Source of the DNA: Leptospira saintgironsiae
Lineage (GTDB): Bacteria > Spirochaetota > Leptospiria > Leptospirales > Leptospiraceae
DNA: 64,000 nt
Direction of reading: 5' to 3'
Assembly (NCBI RefSeq): GCF_002811765.1
Contig: NZ_NPDR01000003.1
Span: 1-64,000 of the forward strand
In this document: one piece after another, positions 46,033 to 54,547 of the stretch
Layout: every line of letters begins with the position of its first letter
Position numbering within the stretch: the stretch's first letter is position 1
Made by a program: the position numbers and the translations under genes
Notes under the pieces: model-generated
Told to the model about the DNA's origin: nothing
The model's input: the letters and a program-made list of their open reading frames with translations, nothing else
The model's database searches: none

Positions 46033-47607
46033 ATGATCAATATGTCTAGAATAAAAGTATTTCTAATTTGGATCCTGATTTTAGGGATTTCTGCCCAGAT
46101 CTATTCCCAAGGGGATGAGAAGAAGGTAGGGCATCTGAGGATCCAGGACTCGGACCAAACTCACTGGAAGCAGATAGATGATTTCTCAGTACTGCTCGAT
46201 TGGGGGTTTTATCCTGAACCGATTGATCTACGCTTTCGGATAGGCAATTTGCCAGAGGAATCCAAAACAGAGTTTTTGATCTTTCCTTGGAGTCTTTTGG
46301 ATTCTGTTCAGGTTTGCGATCTGAAAGGAGACTGTTTACAGGCAGGTTTTATTCATCCGGTGAAGGAATGGCTGATCCCAGGGATATTCCCCGTTTTTCC
46401 TCTCCGGAAATTTCTGGAGGAAAGCCAAGAGATCAATATTAGGATACAGTCTAGGAATTATATACTTTCAGAGGTTCGTTTAGTAAGCGCAGAAGAGTTA
46501 TATTCCATTTCCACAGTTTACTCAGGGATTGTATTTTCACTTCTGGCACTTGTGATCGTTCAGATTGCTTACTTAATCAATTCTTATATTCGTCTTCGTT
46601 CCAAATGGATCTTGTACCAGATCCTCTTCTCCTTTGGTATGGGGCTTACATTCTTATTTGTGTCAGGGATAGCTTCTCGTTATCTCTTTCCAGGTTTTGG
46701 TTTCCCTCTTTCTTTAGGGAAGAAGATCATGATAGGATACCTGATCATTTCAGGCACTCTTTGGGTTTCTCATTTTTTAAAGATCAGGCAGAATTTCAAA
46801 CCAGTTTGGTACTTTTATAATATAGTAAATATTCTGACTGCGATCATGATCGCTTTAAGTTTTACTCAATTCCCAAGGCAGTTTATTTCCAGATCCTTTA
46901 CAATATTCTATTTGGCTGTAACAAGCACTGCAATCGTTCTAAGTCTTGTTGCCACAAGACGAAAAACAATCCAAACACGCTGGTTTGTATTTGGAATGTT
47001 CTCTTTACTTGCGATAGAATTATTAAATATCATTTCATATAAGGCATTCTTTTCCTTCGATGGAAAAAGTTTCTTATTCTTTATAGCATTTTTCGTTCCA
47101 GTAAATATATTCCTAACAAGTCGTTCCGTTCGGACTCGAATCAGAGAATTGGAATATGAGATTTCTTTAAGAAGAGAAGAACTTAGGAATTTCCAAATCG
47201 ATAAGACATCTTCAGACATATCAGGAAAGAAAAAATCTACGATCGTTGGGATCAATGTAGACATCACATTGGCTCGATTGAACAAACTTTTGGATGAGGA
47301 CAAGATCTATTTAGAAGAAGAATTGAGGATCAGCGATCTTGCTGCTGTGTTGGGATTATCAGTGCATCAGGTTTCGGAACTTCTGAACCAAGTGTTAAAT
47401 ATTTCTTTTCCCGACCTGCTTAAGAAATATAGGATAGAAGAAGCTAAACGGATTATTCTAAACGATCCTTCTGCAAATATACTGGATTTGGCGTTCTCTG
47501 TTGGTTTTCAATCTAAGTCCTCCTTCTATGATACTTTCAAGAAACATACAGGGCTAACTCCTCAGGAATTCAAAAAATCAGCTTCGCCAGATTCTTCTGA
47601 AGAATAA
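46033..47607 (+). CDS. Membrane-bound AraC-type regulator (7TM sensor-like)
   Basis: This 524-residue protein has a signal peptide (VFLIWILILGISAQIYS) and an extracytoplasmic ~130-residue beta domain. Around seven hydrophobic segments follow between about 160 and 360 (IVFSLLALVIVQIAYL, GMGLTFLFVSGIA, MIGYLIISGTLW and others), the layout of 7TMR-DISM sensors. The C-terminus carries an AraC HTH (LRISDLAAVLGLSVHQVSEL, ILDLAFSVGFQSKSSFYDTF, THTGLTPQEF-like end). It is a one-component transmembrane transcription regulator. It is divergent from the RND operon with 76 bases between, so it likely controls efflux in response to an external ligand or envelope signal. Confidence 0.85.
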   Translation: MINMSRIKVFLIWILILGISAQIYSQGDEKKVGHLRIQDSDQTHWKQIDDFSVLLDWGFYPEPIDLRFRIGNLPEESKTEFLIFPWSLLDSVQVCDLKGDCLQAGFIHPVKEWLIPGIFPVFPLRKFLEESQEINIRIQSRNYILSEVRLVSAEELYSISTVYSGIVFSLLALVIVQIAYLINSYIRLRSKWILYQILFSFGMGLTFLFVSGIASRYLFPGFGFPLSLGKKIMIGYLIISGTLWVSHFLKIRQNFKPVWYFYNIVNILTAIMIALSFTQFPRQFISRSFTIFYLAVTSTAIVLSLVATRRKTIQTRWFVFGMFSLLAIELLNIISYKAFFSFDGKSFLFFIAFFVPVNIFLTSRSVRTRIRELEYEISLRREELRNFQIDKTSSDISGKKKSTIVGINVDITLARLNKLLDEDKIYLEEELRISDLAAVLGLSVHQVSELLNQVLNISFPDLLKKYRIEEAKRIILNDPSANILDLAFSVGFQSKSSFYDTFKKHTGLTPQEFKKSASPDSSEE

Positions 47608-47637
47608 TTTGATTTGTAGGGATAATGGAAGAAGTTC

Positions 47638-47667
47638 CGAAAAAGAAAAATCAGATTCTCTTTTTCG
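47638..47667. terminator. Bidirectional terminator between convergent genes
   Basis: CGAAAAAGA (47638-47646) and TCTTTTTCG (47659-47667) pair exactly around a 12-base loop. The stem carries an A-run on one side and a T-run on the other, so it could serve both the regulator ending at 47607 and the MBL gene ending at 47686. Confidence 0.55.
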
Positions 47668-47685
47668 AAACTATTGATTAATAGA

Positions 47686-48459
47686 TCAATACCAGTTGAT
47701 CAATTCAACTTCTGTAGAAGGGCTGGACTCTTTTACAAGTGCCTTAAACTTTTCAGTATCACTTAATCCGTCTTTTCCGCGGTAGTGGTATGGATACACA
47801 ACTTTAGGTTTAAAGTCTTTCACTGCGTCTGCAGCTTTTTCTACGGTCATTGTATAAGGTTGATTCATACAAAGAAATGCGATGTCAATATTCTTCAGAG
47901 CTCTCATTTCTTTAATATCTTCAGTATCACCGGAGATATAGATTGTCTTTCCACCAAACTTGATGAGATAACCATTTCCTCTTCCTTTAGTATGTTTATC
48001 CAAATGTTCTTTGGTAATATTATACATAGGAATAGCGGAGAAGTTTATATCACCTACTGAAGTGGATTGTCCATTTTTCAAACGAGTGATATTTGTATAT
48101 TCTTTGGCTTCTTTCGCAACAGCTTCCGGAGCGATGATCTGAGTTTCCTTGGTTGCGATCTCTCCTAAAGTTTTTAGATCCAGATGATCAGGGTGAATAT
48201 CTGTGATCAGGATCAAATCCGGTTTTTTCAGATCCTTATATTTTTCTCCTCCCCAAGAAGGATCCACATAGATTGTCTTATCGCCAATTGTCAGAACTAG
48301 ACTTCCATGAAAGATTGGCTGGATTTGGATAGAAGTTTTAGAACTTGGGATCTCGATTTTAGGTTTTGGTTCTGTTGTTGCGCAGTAGGCGAGTGTAAAA
48401 GCAAGGACAAGGGCGGTAATAATTCTCTTACCTGGAAAAAGTTTCTGGATGGATTGCAT
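47686..48459 (-). CDS. MBL-fold metallohydrolase lipoprotein
   Basis: This 257-residue protein has a signal ending LVLAFTLAYC (lipobox). A metallo-beta-lactamase fold follows: HGSLVLTIGDKTIYVDPSWG, LILITDIHPDHLDLKTL, TSVGDINFSAIPMYN and TIYISGDTEDIKEM. The metal motif reads D-I-H-P-D-H, with an Asp where the first His of HxHxDH would lie. This is a known variant among small UPF0173-like hydrolases. Terminal VVYPYHYRGKDG supplies another His. AGGAGA precedes the ATG. Likely periplasmic hydrolase of unknown substrate. Confidence 0.8.
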   Translation of the reverse strand: MQSIQKLFPGKRIITALVLAFTLAYCATTEPKPKIEIPSSKTSIQIQPIFHGSLVLTIGDKTIYVDPSWGGEKYKDLKKPDLILITDIHPDHLDLKTLGEIATKETQIIAPEAVAKEAKEYTNITRLKNGQSTSVGDINFSAIPMYNITKEHLDKHTKGRGNGYLIKFGGKTIYISGDTEDIKEMRALKNIDIAFLCMNQPYTMTVEKAADAVKDFKPKVVYPYHYRGKDGLSDTEKFKALVKESSPSTEVELINWY

Positions 48460-48566
48460 AAGTTCTCCTAATTTTCGATCCAGAATATTTTTCTTTTAGA
48501 GGTTTGTAAAGATAAGTACATCTATAGACCGAAGGTCAATATAGTATGATTCTCTAAAATTCTTTT

Positions 48567-48596
48567 TAGGAATGCCTCACTATAAAGGCATTCCTA
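48567..48596 (-). terminator. Stem-loop terminator
   Basis: TAGGAATGCCT (48567-48577) and AGGCATTCCTA (48586-48596) form a perfect 11-bp stem with an 8-base loop. It lies 17 bases after the stop of the LNS2 gene on the minus strand. No long T-run follows on that strand (AAAAAGAATTTT), so termination may be imperfect. No other gene is near. Confidence 0.6.
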
Positions 48597-48612
48597 ATTC
48601 AAATAAAGTTTA

Positions 48613-49575
48613 TCAATAACAGGAAGAAGATTGAGGAGTACTTGCTACTACAGTATTGTAATGAAGAGAATAATTTCCAGTGATCGACTGGGTTCCTTCT
48701 TTACCTGCATTTTCTCCAATAATCCAAGTATCCGATTTCGGAATACCACCTGCTGCGTATGCCGCAATATCAGTAGTCGCATTTCCATAGGCACGAATAA
48801 TATCCAAGCCAACGGTATTGCGCAAATAATTGATATAATCAGTTTTGTAAGCCTGAACATTCGCACCTAAATAATCAGAACTAGGATGGTAATGCCAAGA
48901 CTTCATTCCTTTGGAAGGGAACCATTCGCGAGTATCTTTTGTATTCCAATAAGGACGGCCGGTTAAATAAACGATCTGATATCCTTTATTACGATATGCA
49001 TTCACAGTTTCGGGAGCATAGTAATAAGCGTCCGCAATTTTGATACCTGCATAATCTGCAAGAGCTTCAAAATCGTTTGTGGTCAAGGTTCCGTCCACAT
49101 CGAACAGAACAGTTTGGCGACCAGGATCAGCCACAGTTAAATAACCATCAGCACTAGACAGATCACCTTCTACCACCATACGAACAATATAATCACCAGT
49201 TGCACGAATGCCTAAGTTCGCAGTGATTTTTCCGTCACCATTCGTAGTATAACGACCAACATAGGTCCAACCACTCATCGCAGTTCCATAGATATAAACA
49301 TGAATGTATTCACCTTCCAAATCTTTGTGAAATACAGCGTCATAATCAAATTTACCAACCATAGTTGCATTTGATCCTGATTTCACGATCGTATCATAAA
49401 CCATATGATAAGGTACATACAAACCAGCTAAGATAGTATTTCCGAAATTTCGAAAACTTCTTTTGGTAGGTTTTGAAAAACTAGGTGGATTAGAAGGAGT
49501 GGTGTAGTCCGGACAATCTGCCCAAAGGCCACCTGAGAACGCAGTTAAGCACAAGGCTAACAAAAAGGATCGCAT
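48613..49575 (-). CDS. Secreted LNS2/lipin-like HAD phosphatase
   Basis: From the ATG at 49575 (after GGAGA) the protein has 320 residues and a signal peptide (FLLALCLTAFSGGLWA). The N-terminal ~140 residues are a beta-rich domain. Then comes a lipin/Ned1/Smp2 (LNS2) phosphatase: VLFDVDGTLTTNDFEAL with the DxD catalytic motif, APETVNAYRNKGYQIVYLTG(RP), a conserved WHYHPSSDYLGANVQAYKTDY region, and AYGNATTDIAAY. LNS2 domains in eukaryotic lipins dephosphorylate phosphatidate; bacterial versions with signal peptides are known. Role here is likely a periplasmic or exported lipid phosphatase. Confidence 0.8.
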   Translation of the reverse strand: MRSFLLALCLTAFSGGLWADCPDYTTPSNPPSFSKPTKRSFRNFGNTILAGLYVPYHMVYDTIVKSGSNATMVGKFDYDAVFHKDLEGEYIHVYIYGTAMSGWTYVGRYTTNGDGKITANLGIRATGDYIVRMVVEGDLSSADGYLTVADPGRQTVLFDVDGTLTTNDFEALADYAGIKIADAYYYAPETVNAYRNKGYQIVYLTGRPYWNTKDTREWFPSKGMKSWHYHPSSDYLGANVQAYKTDYINYLRNTVGLDIIRAYGNATTDIAAYAAGGIPKSDTWIIGENAGKEGTQSITGNYSLHYNTVVASTPQSSSCY

Positions 49576-49643
49576 AGGGATCTCCAAATATTTTTTTCAT
49601 CTTAAAGTTCTTTCGAAAAATTTTTGTAAACTGATTACAAAAA

Positions 49644-49880
49644 TTATCCAAACAGCGGCGAATATATTGGAGTTAGATATGCAGAGCAAGAAGAAACTAA
49701 AAATACGACTGTGACAATCTGCAGAAATATAAAATACGAATACATGATTGAATGAGATGCAACTGTTATAAATAAATTATATATGTCATATATAAGAAAT
49801 ATATAAAGAATAAAGATTGCCATACTAATTTCAGTTCGAAACCAAACTGTTTCGCGTTCTACTTTTTTATTTAAATTCAT
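49644..49880 (-). CDS. Small membrane protein
   Basis: This 78-residue protein has two hydrophobic segments: EISMAIFILYIFLIYDIYNL and IMYSYFIFLQIVTVVFLVSS. The ATG overlaps the stop region of the LprI-like gene by 14 bases, so translation could be coupled. Its last residues (SCSAYLTPIY) look like the end of that neighbouring protein (SCSAYHGARAY), which could mean a partial duplication or chance. No family is recognised. Confidence 0.4.
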   Translation of the reverse strand: MNLNKKVERETVWFRTEISMAIFILYIFLIYDIYNLFITVASHSIMYSYFIFLQIVTVVFLVSSCSAYLTPIYSPLFG

Positions 49881-50568
49881 ATCTATAACTTCCGCCGAAA
49901 TAAGCTCTTGCTCCGTGATATGCAGAACAAGAAACTTCTTCTACCTCTATTCTATTTTGAAAATATTCGAATTCCAATAAGCAACAATCAGGATCTTCTG
50001 ATTTACAATCCTTGGTAGAAGCCCAGGTCCATTTGCCTTCTTTGGTTGGAGTCCAATTTCCGCTCACTTCTCCTAAATGAGCTGTAGGACCTCTAACAAC
50101 CTCGAAAGAAAATTGGATATCCTTAGTCGATTTATCCCTGAAAAGTTTTAAACTACCTCCGAAACCATCCGTATAGGAACCCAATCCTTCTTTAGAAGCT
50201 GTGCCGAATTTCCAAACATGATTTAAATATTTAGTTCTTTCTGCAGTCGTTCCAGTTTTACAGATAATTGTTTCTATACCAGATTCATCCGAAGCATACA
50301 TAGGTCCTTCGCATACCCCATCTCTGTATCCGATCCAAAGAACTTGCAATTTTTTTAAATCTTCTTTTTGCGATTCCGATAAACCGTCTCTTATCTTTTT
50401 ATAAGTCACATTCAATTCTTTGTCTGCTGTCTGGTATTCCTTAGAATAACATTTTTTCTGATCATTCTTGTTTTTGATCTTAGAGCAAGGATCTACGGGT
50501 TCGGATGACTTGGAAAAAATAGAAAATGTAATTAAGAGTAGTGAAGTGGAGGAAAGTAGAAGGCGCAT
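49867..50568 (-). CDS. LprI-like (DUF1311) secreted protein
   Basis: This 233-residue protein has a signal peptide (LLLSSTSLLLITFSIFS). An LprI/DUF1311 N-terminal domain follows: DPCSKIKNKNDQKKCYSKEY, ADKELNVTYKKI and LKKLQVLWIGYRDGVC, with paired Cys. That domain is known from lysozyme inhibitors and related periplasmic proteins. The C-terminal ~120 residues (GGSLKLFRDKSTKDIQFSFE, HLGEVSGNWTPTKEGKW, CCLLEFEYF) form a second Cys-containing beta domain. Binding partner is unknown. Divergent from the ArsR operon. Confidence 0.75.
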   Translation of the reverse strand: MRLLLSSTSLLLITFSIFSKSSEPVDPCSKIKNKNDQKKCYSKEYQTADKELNVTYKKIRDGLSESQKEDLKKLQVLWIGYRDGVCEGPMYASDESGIETIICKTGTTAERTKYLNHVWKFGTASKEGLGSYTDGFGGSLKLFRDKSTKDIQFSFEVVRGPTAHLGEVSGNWTPTKEGKWTWASTKDCKSEDPDCCLLEFEYFQNRIEVEEVSCSAYHGARAYFGGSYRYEFK

Positions 50569-50631
50569 GAAGGAATTTTATCGAACAACGGTCTATGGCA
50601 ATAATTTTTCTGATAAAAAATCCAAAAACAT

Positions 50632-50690
50632 TCAACCAAATGGTTGACTCATTTGTTGGTCTATGTTATGCATTTAACCATATGGTTGAA
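50632..50690. promoter_or_regulatory. Two palindromic ArsR-type operators
   Basis: AACCAAATGGTT (50635-50646, within TCAACCAAATGGTTGA) and AACCATATGGTT (50675-50686, followed by GAA) are palindromes with centres 40 bases apart, near four helical turns. The second includes the ATG start of the ArsR gene at 50682. Autoregulation by ArsR binding at these sites is inferred. Confidence 0.7.
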
Positions 50691-51011
50691 TCCAGGAAAT
50701 ACGACCTCAATTTGATCTTCCAGGCATTGTCAGATCCTACAAGAAGAGCAATGCTAAAAAGCCTTTCTAAAAAGGAGAGGGTGATCACAGAAATCGCAAA
50801 ACCGTTCGAAATGTCATTAGCTGCTGCTTCTAAACATATTAAGGTTTTGGAAAAGGCAAAGTTAGTGAATAGAAGAAAGGAAGGTTCCTTCTCCTATTTA
50901 AGCCTGAACGGAAAGGCGATGATGAGTGCGGATAGATGGATACAATATTATAAGAAATTCTGGGAGGATCAGTTGGATTCTCTCAAGGAACTGTTGGAGG
51001 AAATAGAATGA
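50682..51011 (+). CDS. ArsR-family regulator of SRPBCC operon
   Basis: The 109-residue protein (ATG at 50682, MVESRKYDLNLIFQALSD) is a winged-helix ArsR regulator. It has LSDPTRRAMLKSLSKKERVI, AKPFEMSLAAASKHIKVLEK, KLVNRRKEGSFSYLSL, and a C-terminal dimer helix (WIQYYKKFWEDQLDSLKELL). The upstream in-frame ATG codons at 50595 and beyond would run through the operator and lack conserved residues, so the later start is chosen. The metal-binding Cys motifs of ArsR/SmtB are absent, so the signal is not a metal at the classic site. It overlaps the SRPBCC gene by four bases. Confidence 0.85.
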   Translation: MVESRKYDLNLIFQALSDPTRRAMLKSLSKKERVITEIAKPFEMSLAAASKHIKVLEKAKLVNRRKEGSFSYLSLNGKAMMSADRWIQYYKKFWEDQLDSLKELLEEIE

Positions 51012-51436
51012 AAACAGCAGAATACAAACTGCAAATATCTAAGTTTATCAAGGCCAAAAGAGAGAAGGTCTTCGAAGCCTGGATCAACCCTGAAATTATG
51101 AAAAAATGGGGCTGTCCTAAGGAATTAAGCATCGGAGAGATCCAGATGGATTTTAAAGTAGGAGGCAAATTTAGGACCTCTATGCTCGGTAATGGAGATG
51201 TTTATATCGCTACAGGGATATATCAAGAAATCATATTAAACGAAAAACTTGTTTTTACTCATAGTTGGGAAGGACCGGACCAAGGTAACACTCTTGTTAC
51301 AGTTGTATTTAAGGACAAGGGAGAAGGAACTGAAGTATTCCTGACTCATGAAAAACTTTCTAACGAAAGTTCTATGGAAGGTCATAAACAAGGTTGGATC
51401 AGTACATTGGAAAACCTTGAGCTTCAATTCTCTTGA
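51008..51436 (+). CDS. SRPBCC/AHSA1-like protein
   Basis: This 142-residue protein has an AHSA1 START-like fold: FIKAKREKVFEAWINPEIMKKW, EIQMDFKVGGKFRTSML, GIYQEIILNEKLVFTHSW, TLVTVVFKDKGEGTEVFLTH and HKQGWISTLENLELQF. Such proteins bind hydrophobic ligands and are nearly always paired with ArsR regulators, as here (four-base overlap). A second, related pair is at 60175-60997. The ligand or substrate is unknown. Confidence 0.85.
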   Translation: MKTAEYKLQISKFIKAKREKVFEAWINPEIMKKWGCPKELSIGEIQMDFKVGGKFRTSMLGNGDVYIATGIYQEIILNEKLVFTHSWEGPDQGNTLVTVVFKDKGEGTEVFLTHEKLSNESSMEGHKQGWISTLENLELQFS

Positions 51437-51444
51437 GAAATATT

Positions 51445-51843
51445 ATGGCTTTAAGAAAATACTTAGGAAGTTGTCGTTGTAAAAAGGTCCGCTTCGAGGC
51501 TTGGATAGATCTGGCCCAAGGAACCTTTAAATGTAACTGTACGAGTTGTGTAAAAGGAAGATTTTGGGGAGTCTCTGTAAAACCTGAAAACTTTAAATAT
51601 TTGGACGGAGAGGAAGAGCTTACCGTATATTCGACTCGGATCGACGGAATATTTTGCAAACATTGTGGAGTAGGTATCGGTGGATGGGGAGATGTTCCCG
51701 AAGCGGGTGGTAAAAATATCGCTATCAATCTGGGCGCGTTGGATGATCTAGACCCTAAGGAATGGGCGGGAGCTCCAATCAGCTACTATGATGGATTACA
51801 TGATCGCTGGGACAGGGAGCCAGAGTTTATCTCACATCTTTAA
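51445..51843 (+). CDS. GFA-family zinc protein
   Basis: This 132-residue protein (ATG at 51445) has the glutathione-dependent formaldehyde-activating fold with its Cys motifs: GSCRCKKVRFEAW, KCNCTSCVKGRFWG and FCKHCGVGIGG. These bind zinc in the family. GFA proteins act on thiols or aldehydes, but most have no known substrate. It is the third gene in the ArsR operon; the start lies nine bases after the SRPBCC stop. Confidence 0.85.
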   Translation: MALRKYLGSCRCKKVRFEAWIDLAQGTFKCNCTSCVKGRFWGVSVKPENFKYLDGEEELTVYSTRIDGIFCKHCGVGIGGWGDVPEAGGKNIAINLGALDDLDPKEWAGAPISYYDGLHDRWDREPEFISHL

Positions 51844-51917
51844 AGATTAGTATATCATAGAATTGGCAGAAATGCTTCTTGCCAATTCGTTTATCATTTT
51901 ACGAAATAAGAAATTCG

Positions 51918-54053
51918 ATGCCTAAAACGAATTTCGACATTCTTTGGATCATTCTTTCTTCGGGATTGGTATTCTTTATGCAAGCCGGGTTCTTATGTTT
52001 AGAATCCGGGCTAACGCGAACTAAGAATTCGATTAACGTAGCCATTAAGAATATTACAGATTTTGGTATTGCTACTCTCGTTTTCTATTCAATCGGATTC
52101 GGGCTTATGTTCGGTGCAACTTATAATGGTTGGATTGGAAAGGATATGTTCTTTCCTGATTTTTCAAAAACAAGTCCAGAAACTTCTGTTTTCTTTTTAT
52201 TCCAACTCATGTTCTGCGGGACCGCAGCCACTATAGTTTCTGGCGCTGTTGCAGAAAGAATGAAGTTCGGTGCCTATATCATTGTTACTACAATCATTTC
52301 TTCTTTGATCTATCCGATTTTCGGACATTGGGTTTGGGGAAGAGATCTACAAGATTGGAATCAATTCACAGGTTGGCTTGCTCATCTTGGTTTTATGGAT
52401 TTTGCTGGTTCTACTGCAGTCCATAGTGTTGGTGGATGGGTTGGGCTTTCTGCGATGATACTCATTGGAAACAGGACCGGAAAATATGGCAAGGATGGTT
52501 CTGTCCGAAAGATAACTGGGCATAATCTTCCGCTTGCTATGCTTGGAACATTAATACTTTGGTTTGGTTGGATAGGATTTAATGGGGGAAGCACTCTTGC
52601 TTTCACTTCCGAAGTTCCAAAGATCATTGTAAATACAATGTTTGCTGCTTCTGGAGGAATGGCTTCCAGTTTGATCTATGGTTGGATCCGTTTAAAATAT
52701 GCAGAAGCTACTCTTCCTTTAAACGGAACATTGGCTGGCCTTGTTGCAATCACTGCTCCTTGTAATGCGGTTAATTCTATTGAATCACTTTTGATTGGAC
52801 TAGTTGCAGGAATTCTAATGTTCGAAGCAGGAGTTATTTTAGATAAGCTGAAATTGGATGATGCGGTGGGAGCGATTCCTGTTCATCTAGTGTCCGGTAT
52901 CTGGGGCACCTTGGCAGTCGGATTTTTTGGAGATCTCTCTATTTTAGGTACTGGACTGGATAGAAGTACCCAGATTTTAATTCAGTTACTTGGTGTTGTT
53001 TCTTGTGCGATTCTTTCTTTTGGAGTAAGTTATCCTCTTCTTTTTATTATCCATCGTTTTTATAGCCTAAGAGTTTCTCCCCAGAATGAATACCAAGGCC
53101 TGAATTATACAGAACATAGAGCCACTACTGAGCTAATAGATCTATTTTTAGAAATGGAATACCAGAAACAAACTGGGGATCTAAGCCAGGATCTTTCTAT
53201 AGAACCATTTACGGAAGTAGGACAGATTGCAGAAAGATATAACTTGGTCTTGGATAAGATCAGAACCAATATTAAAGAAAAAGAAACTTTAGCCGTAGAG
53301 TTAGAACATAACCTAAGCTTACTACAAAGTGATCTATCTACCGCTAGAAAGATCCAATCTGGGATCATTTCCCAAGAAGATAAGCTTACGGGAGATTTGG
53401 AAATTACAGTAAGATATCTTCCTCTTACAGAAGTCGGGGGAGATTTTTTTGATATAATGGAACTTCGTCCTGGATTGACCAGAGTATTTCTTGCAGATGC
53501 AACTGGGCATGGTGTGCAGGCTGCACTCTTGACTATGGCGATCAAAGCAATTTATGAATCCTTAAAGCGCGGGATTTATAGTGTTACTGAAATTTTATAT
53601 CATTTAAACAATGAATTCTTACATACATTCAAAAACCTGAATCAATTTTTTACCTGTATCGTGGTAGACATAGATACAAATATGAATTTGATCCGATATT
53701 CTTCCGCGGGACATGTGCCTCAATATTTGATCCAGGACAAAGATATTCACTCATTGGAAAAAACTGGAAGGATCATGGGCGTTATCCCGAACACTAAATA
53801 TACTTCCAATGAGATACAATTTACACAAGATTCTAAGGTAATACTTTTTACAGATGGTCTTTTTGAGCAATGGAACTCTCAAAAAGAAGAGTTTGGAGAA
53901 GAAAGGGTAGAAGCGATCATAGGAAATCTAAAAGGAATTCCTATTGGAGAAGGGATCGACCAAATATTAAAAAAGTTAGATGAATTTCTTGATGGATCTC
54001 CCAAACAAGATGATATTTCGGTTTTAGGGATCAGTAGAAAAACCAAAAAATAG
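51918..54053 (+). CDS. Ammonium transporter fused to SpoIIE phosphatase
   Basis: The ATG at 51918 is chosen; an upstream TTG is possible. The 711-residue fusion has an Amt domain (about 1-385). Asp161 (DFAGS), His169 (VHSVGG) and His323 (PVHLVSG) correspond to the Asp and twin-His pore of AmtB, and GMASSLIYGWIRL is seen. A linker with coiled-coil helices follows (KIRTNIKEKETLAVELEHNL, ending STARKIQSGI), then a SpoIIE/PP2C phosphatase domain (EVGGDFFDIMEL, FLADATGHGVQAALLTMAIK, YSSAGHVPQYL, LFTDGLFEQ, SPKQDDISVL) with metal-binding Asp residues. Inference: ammonium flux or binding controls dephosphorylation of an anti-sigma antagonist or similar. No GlnK gene is adjacent. Confidence 0.88.
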   Translation: MPKTNFDILWIILSSGLVFFMQAGFLCLESGLTRTKNSINVAIKNITDFGIATLVFYSIGFGLMFGATYNGWIGKDMFFPDFSKTSPETSVFFLFQLMFCGTAATIVSGAVAERMKFGAYIIVTTIISSLIYPIFGHWVWGRDLQDWNQFTGWLAHLGFMDFAGSTAVHSVGGWVGLSAMILIGNRTGKYGKDGSVRKITGHNLPLAMLGTLILWFGWIGFNGGSTLAFTSEVPKIIVNTMFAASGGMASSLIYGWIRLKYAEATLPLNGTLAGLVAITAPCNAVNSIESLLIGLVAGILMFEAGVILDKLKLDDAVGAIPVHLVSGIWGTLAVGFFGDLSILGTGLDRSTQILIQLLGVVSCAILSFGVSYPLLFIIHRFYSLRVSPQNEYQGLNYTEHRATTELIDLFLEMEYQKQTGDLSQDLSIEPFTEVGQIAERYNLVLDKIRTNIKEKETLAVELEHNLSLLQSDLSTARKIQSGIISQEDKLTGDLEITVRYLPLTEVGGDFFDIMELRPGLTRVFLADATGHGVQAALLTMAIKAIYESLKRGIYSVTEILYHLNNEFLHTFKNLNQFFTCIVVDIDTNMNLIRYSSAGHVPQYLIQDKDIHSLEKTGRIMGVIPNTKYTSNEIQFTQDSKVILFTDGLFEQWNSQKEEFGEERVEAIIGNLKGIPIGEGIDQILKKLDEFLDGSPKQDDISVLGISRKTKK

Positions 54054-54121
54054 AAATTTACATCCTATTTATAAACTTGTGAAAAATCGATAGATTGCTA
54101 CTTTGATAATTCTCAAGATCT

Positions 54122-54472
54122 ATGTTATATCTTATACTTAAATACGCAGTGACTTCTGCATTAGTGGTTTTAATTTCTGAAATTGCTCGTAGGAATGATC
54201 GAGCGGGTGCCTTGATCGCTTCTCTTCCTTTGGTGACCATTTTGACATTATTATGGTTGCAGTTTGAAAAAACAGATCCTGAAAAGATATCTAATCATGC
54301 ATATTATACTTTCTGGTTTGTGATCCCTACTTTGCCAATGTTTTTGGTGTTTCCTAAACTGTATTCTACATTCGGTTTTTGGTCTGCACTTGGATCTTGC
54401 GTTCTACTTACTGTTTTACTTTTCATTTCCTTTAATTACGTTCTTGAAAAATTCGGTATCAAACTTATTTAA
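54122..54472 (+). CDS. DUF3147-type membrane protein
   Basis: This 116-residue protein has four hydrophobic segments. It shows SALVVLISEIARRNDRAGALIASLPLVTIL (DUF3147 signature region around RxxxxGALIASLP), AYYTFWFVIPTLPMFLVFP and LGSCVLLTVLLFISFNYVL. The family has unknown function and is often near transport genes. It comes 68 bases after the Amt fusion and is on the same strand. Confidence 0.75.
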   Translation: MLYLILKYAVTSALVVLISEIARRNDRAGALIASLPLVTILTLLWLQFEKTDPEKISNHAYYTFWFVIPTLPMFLVFPKLYSTFGFWSALGSCVLLTVLLFISFNYVLEKFGIKLI

Positions 54473-54547
54473 AATTACTGAAATTACTTCTTGCTCACGA
54501 ATATGTGAGTATAGAATCAGTTTTGCTAAAGTATATAGAAGAGAATC

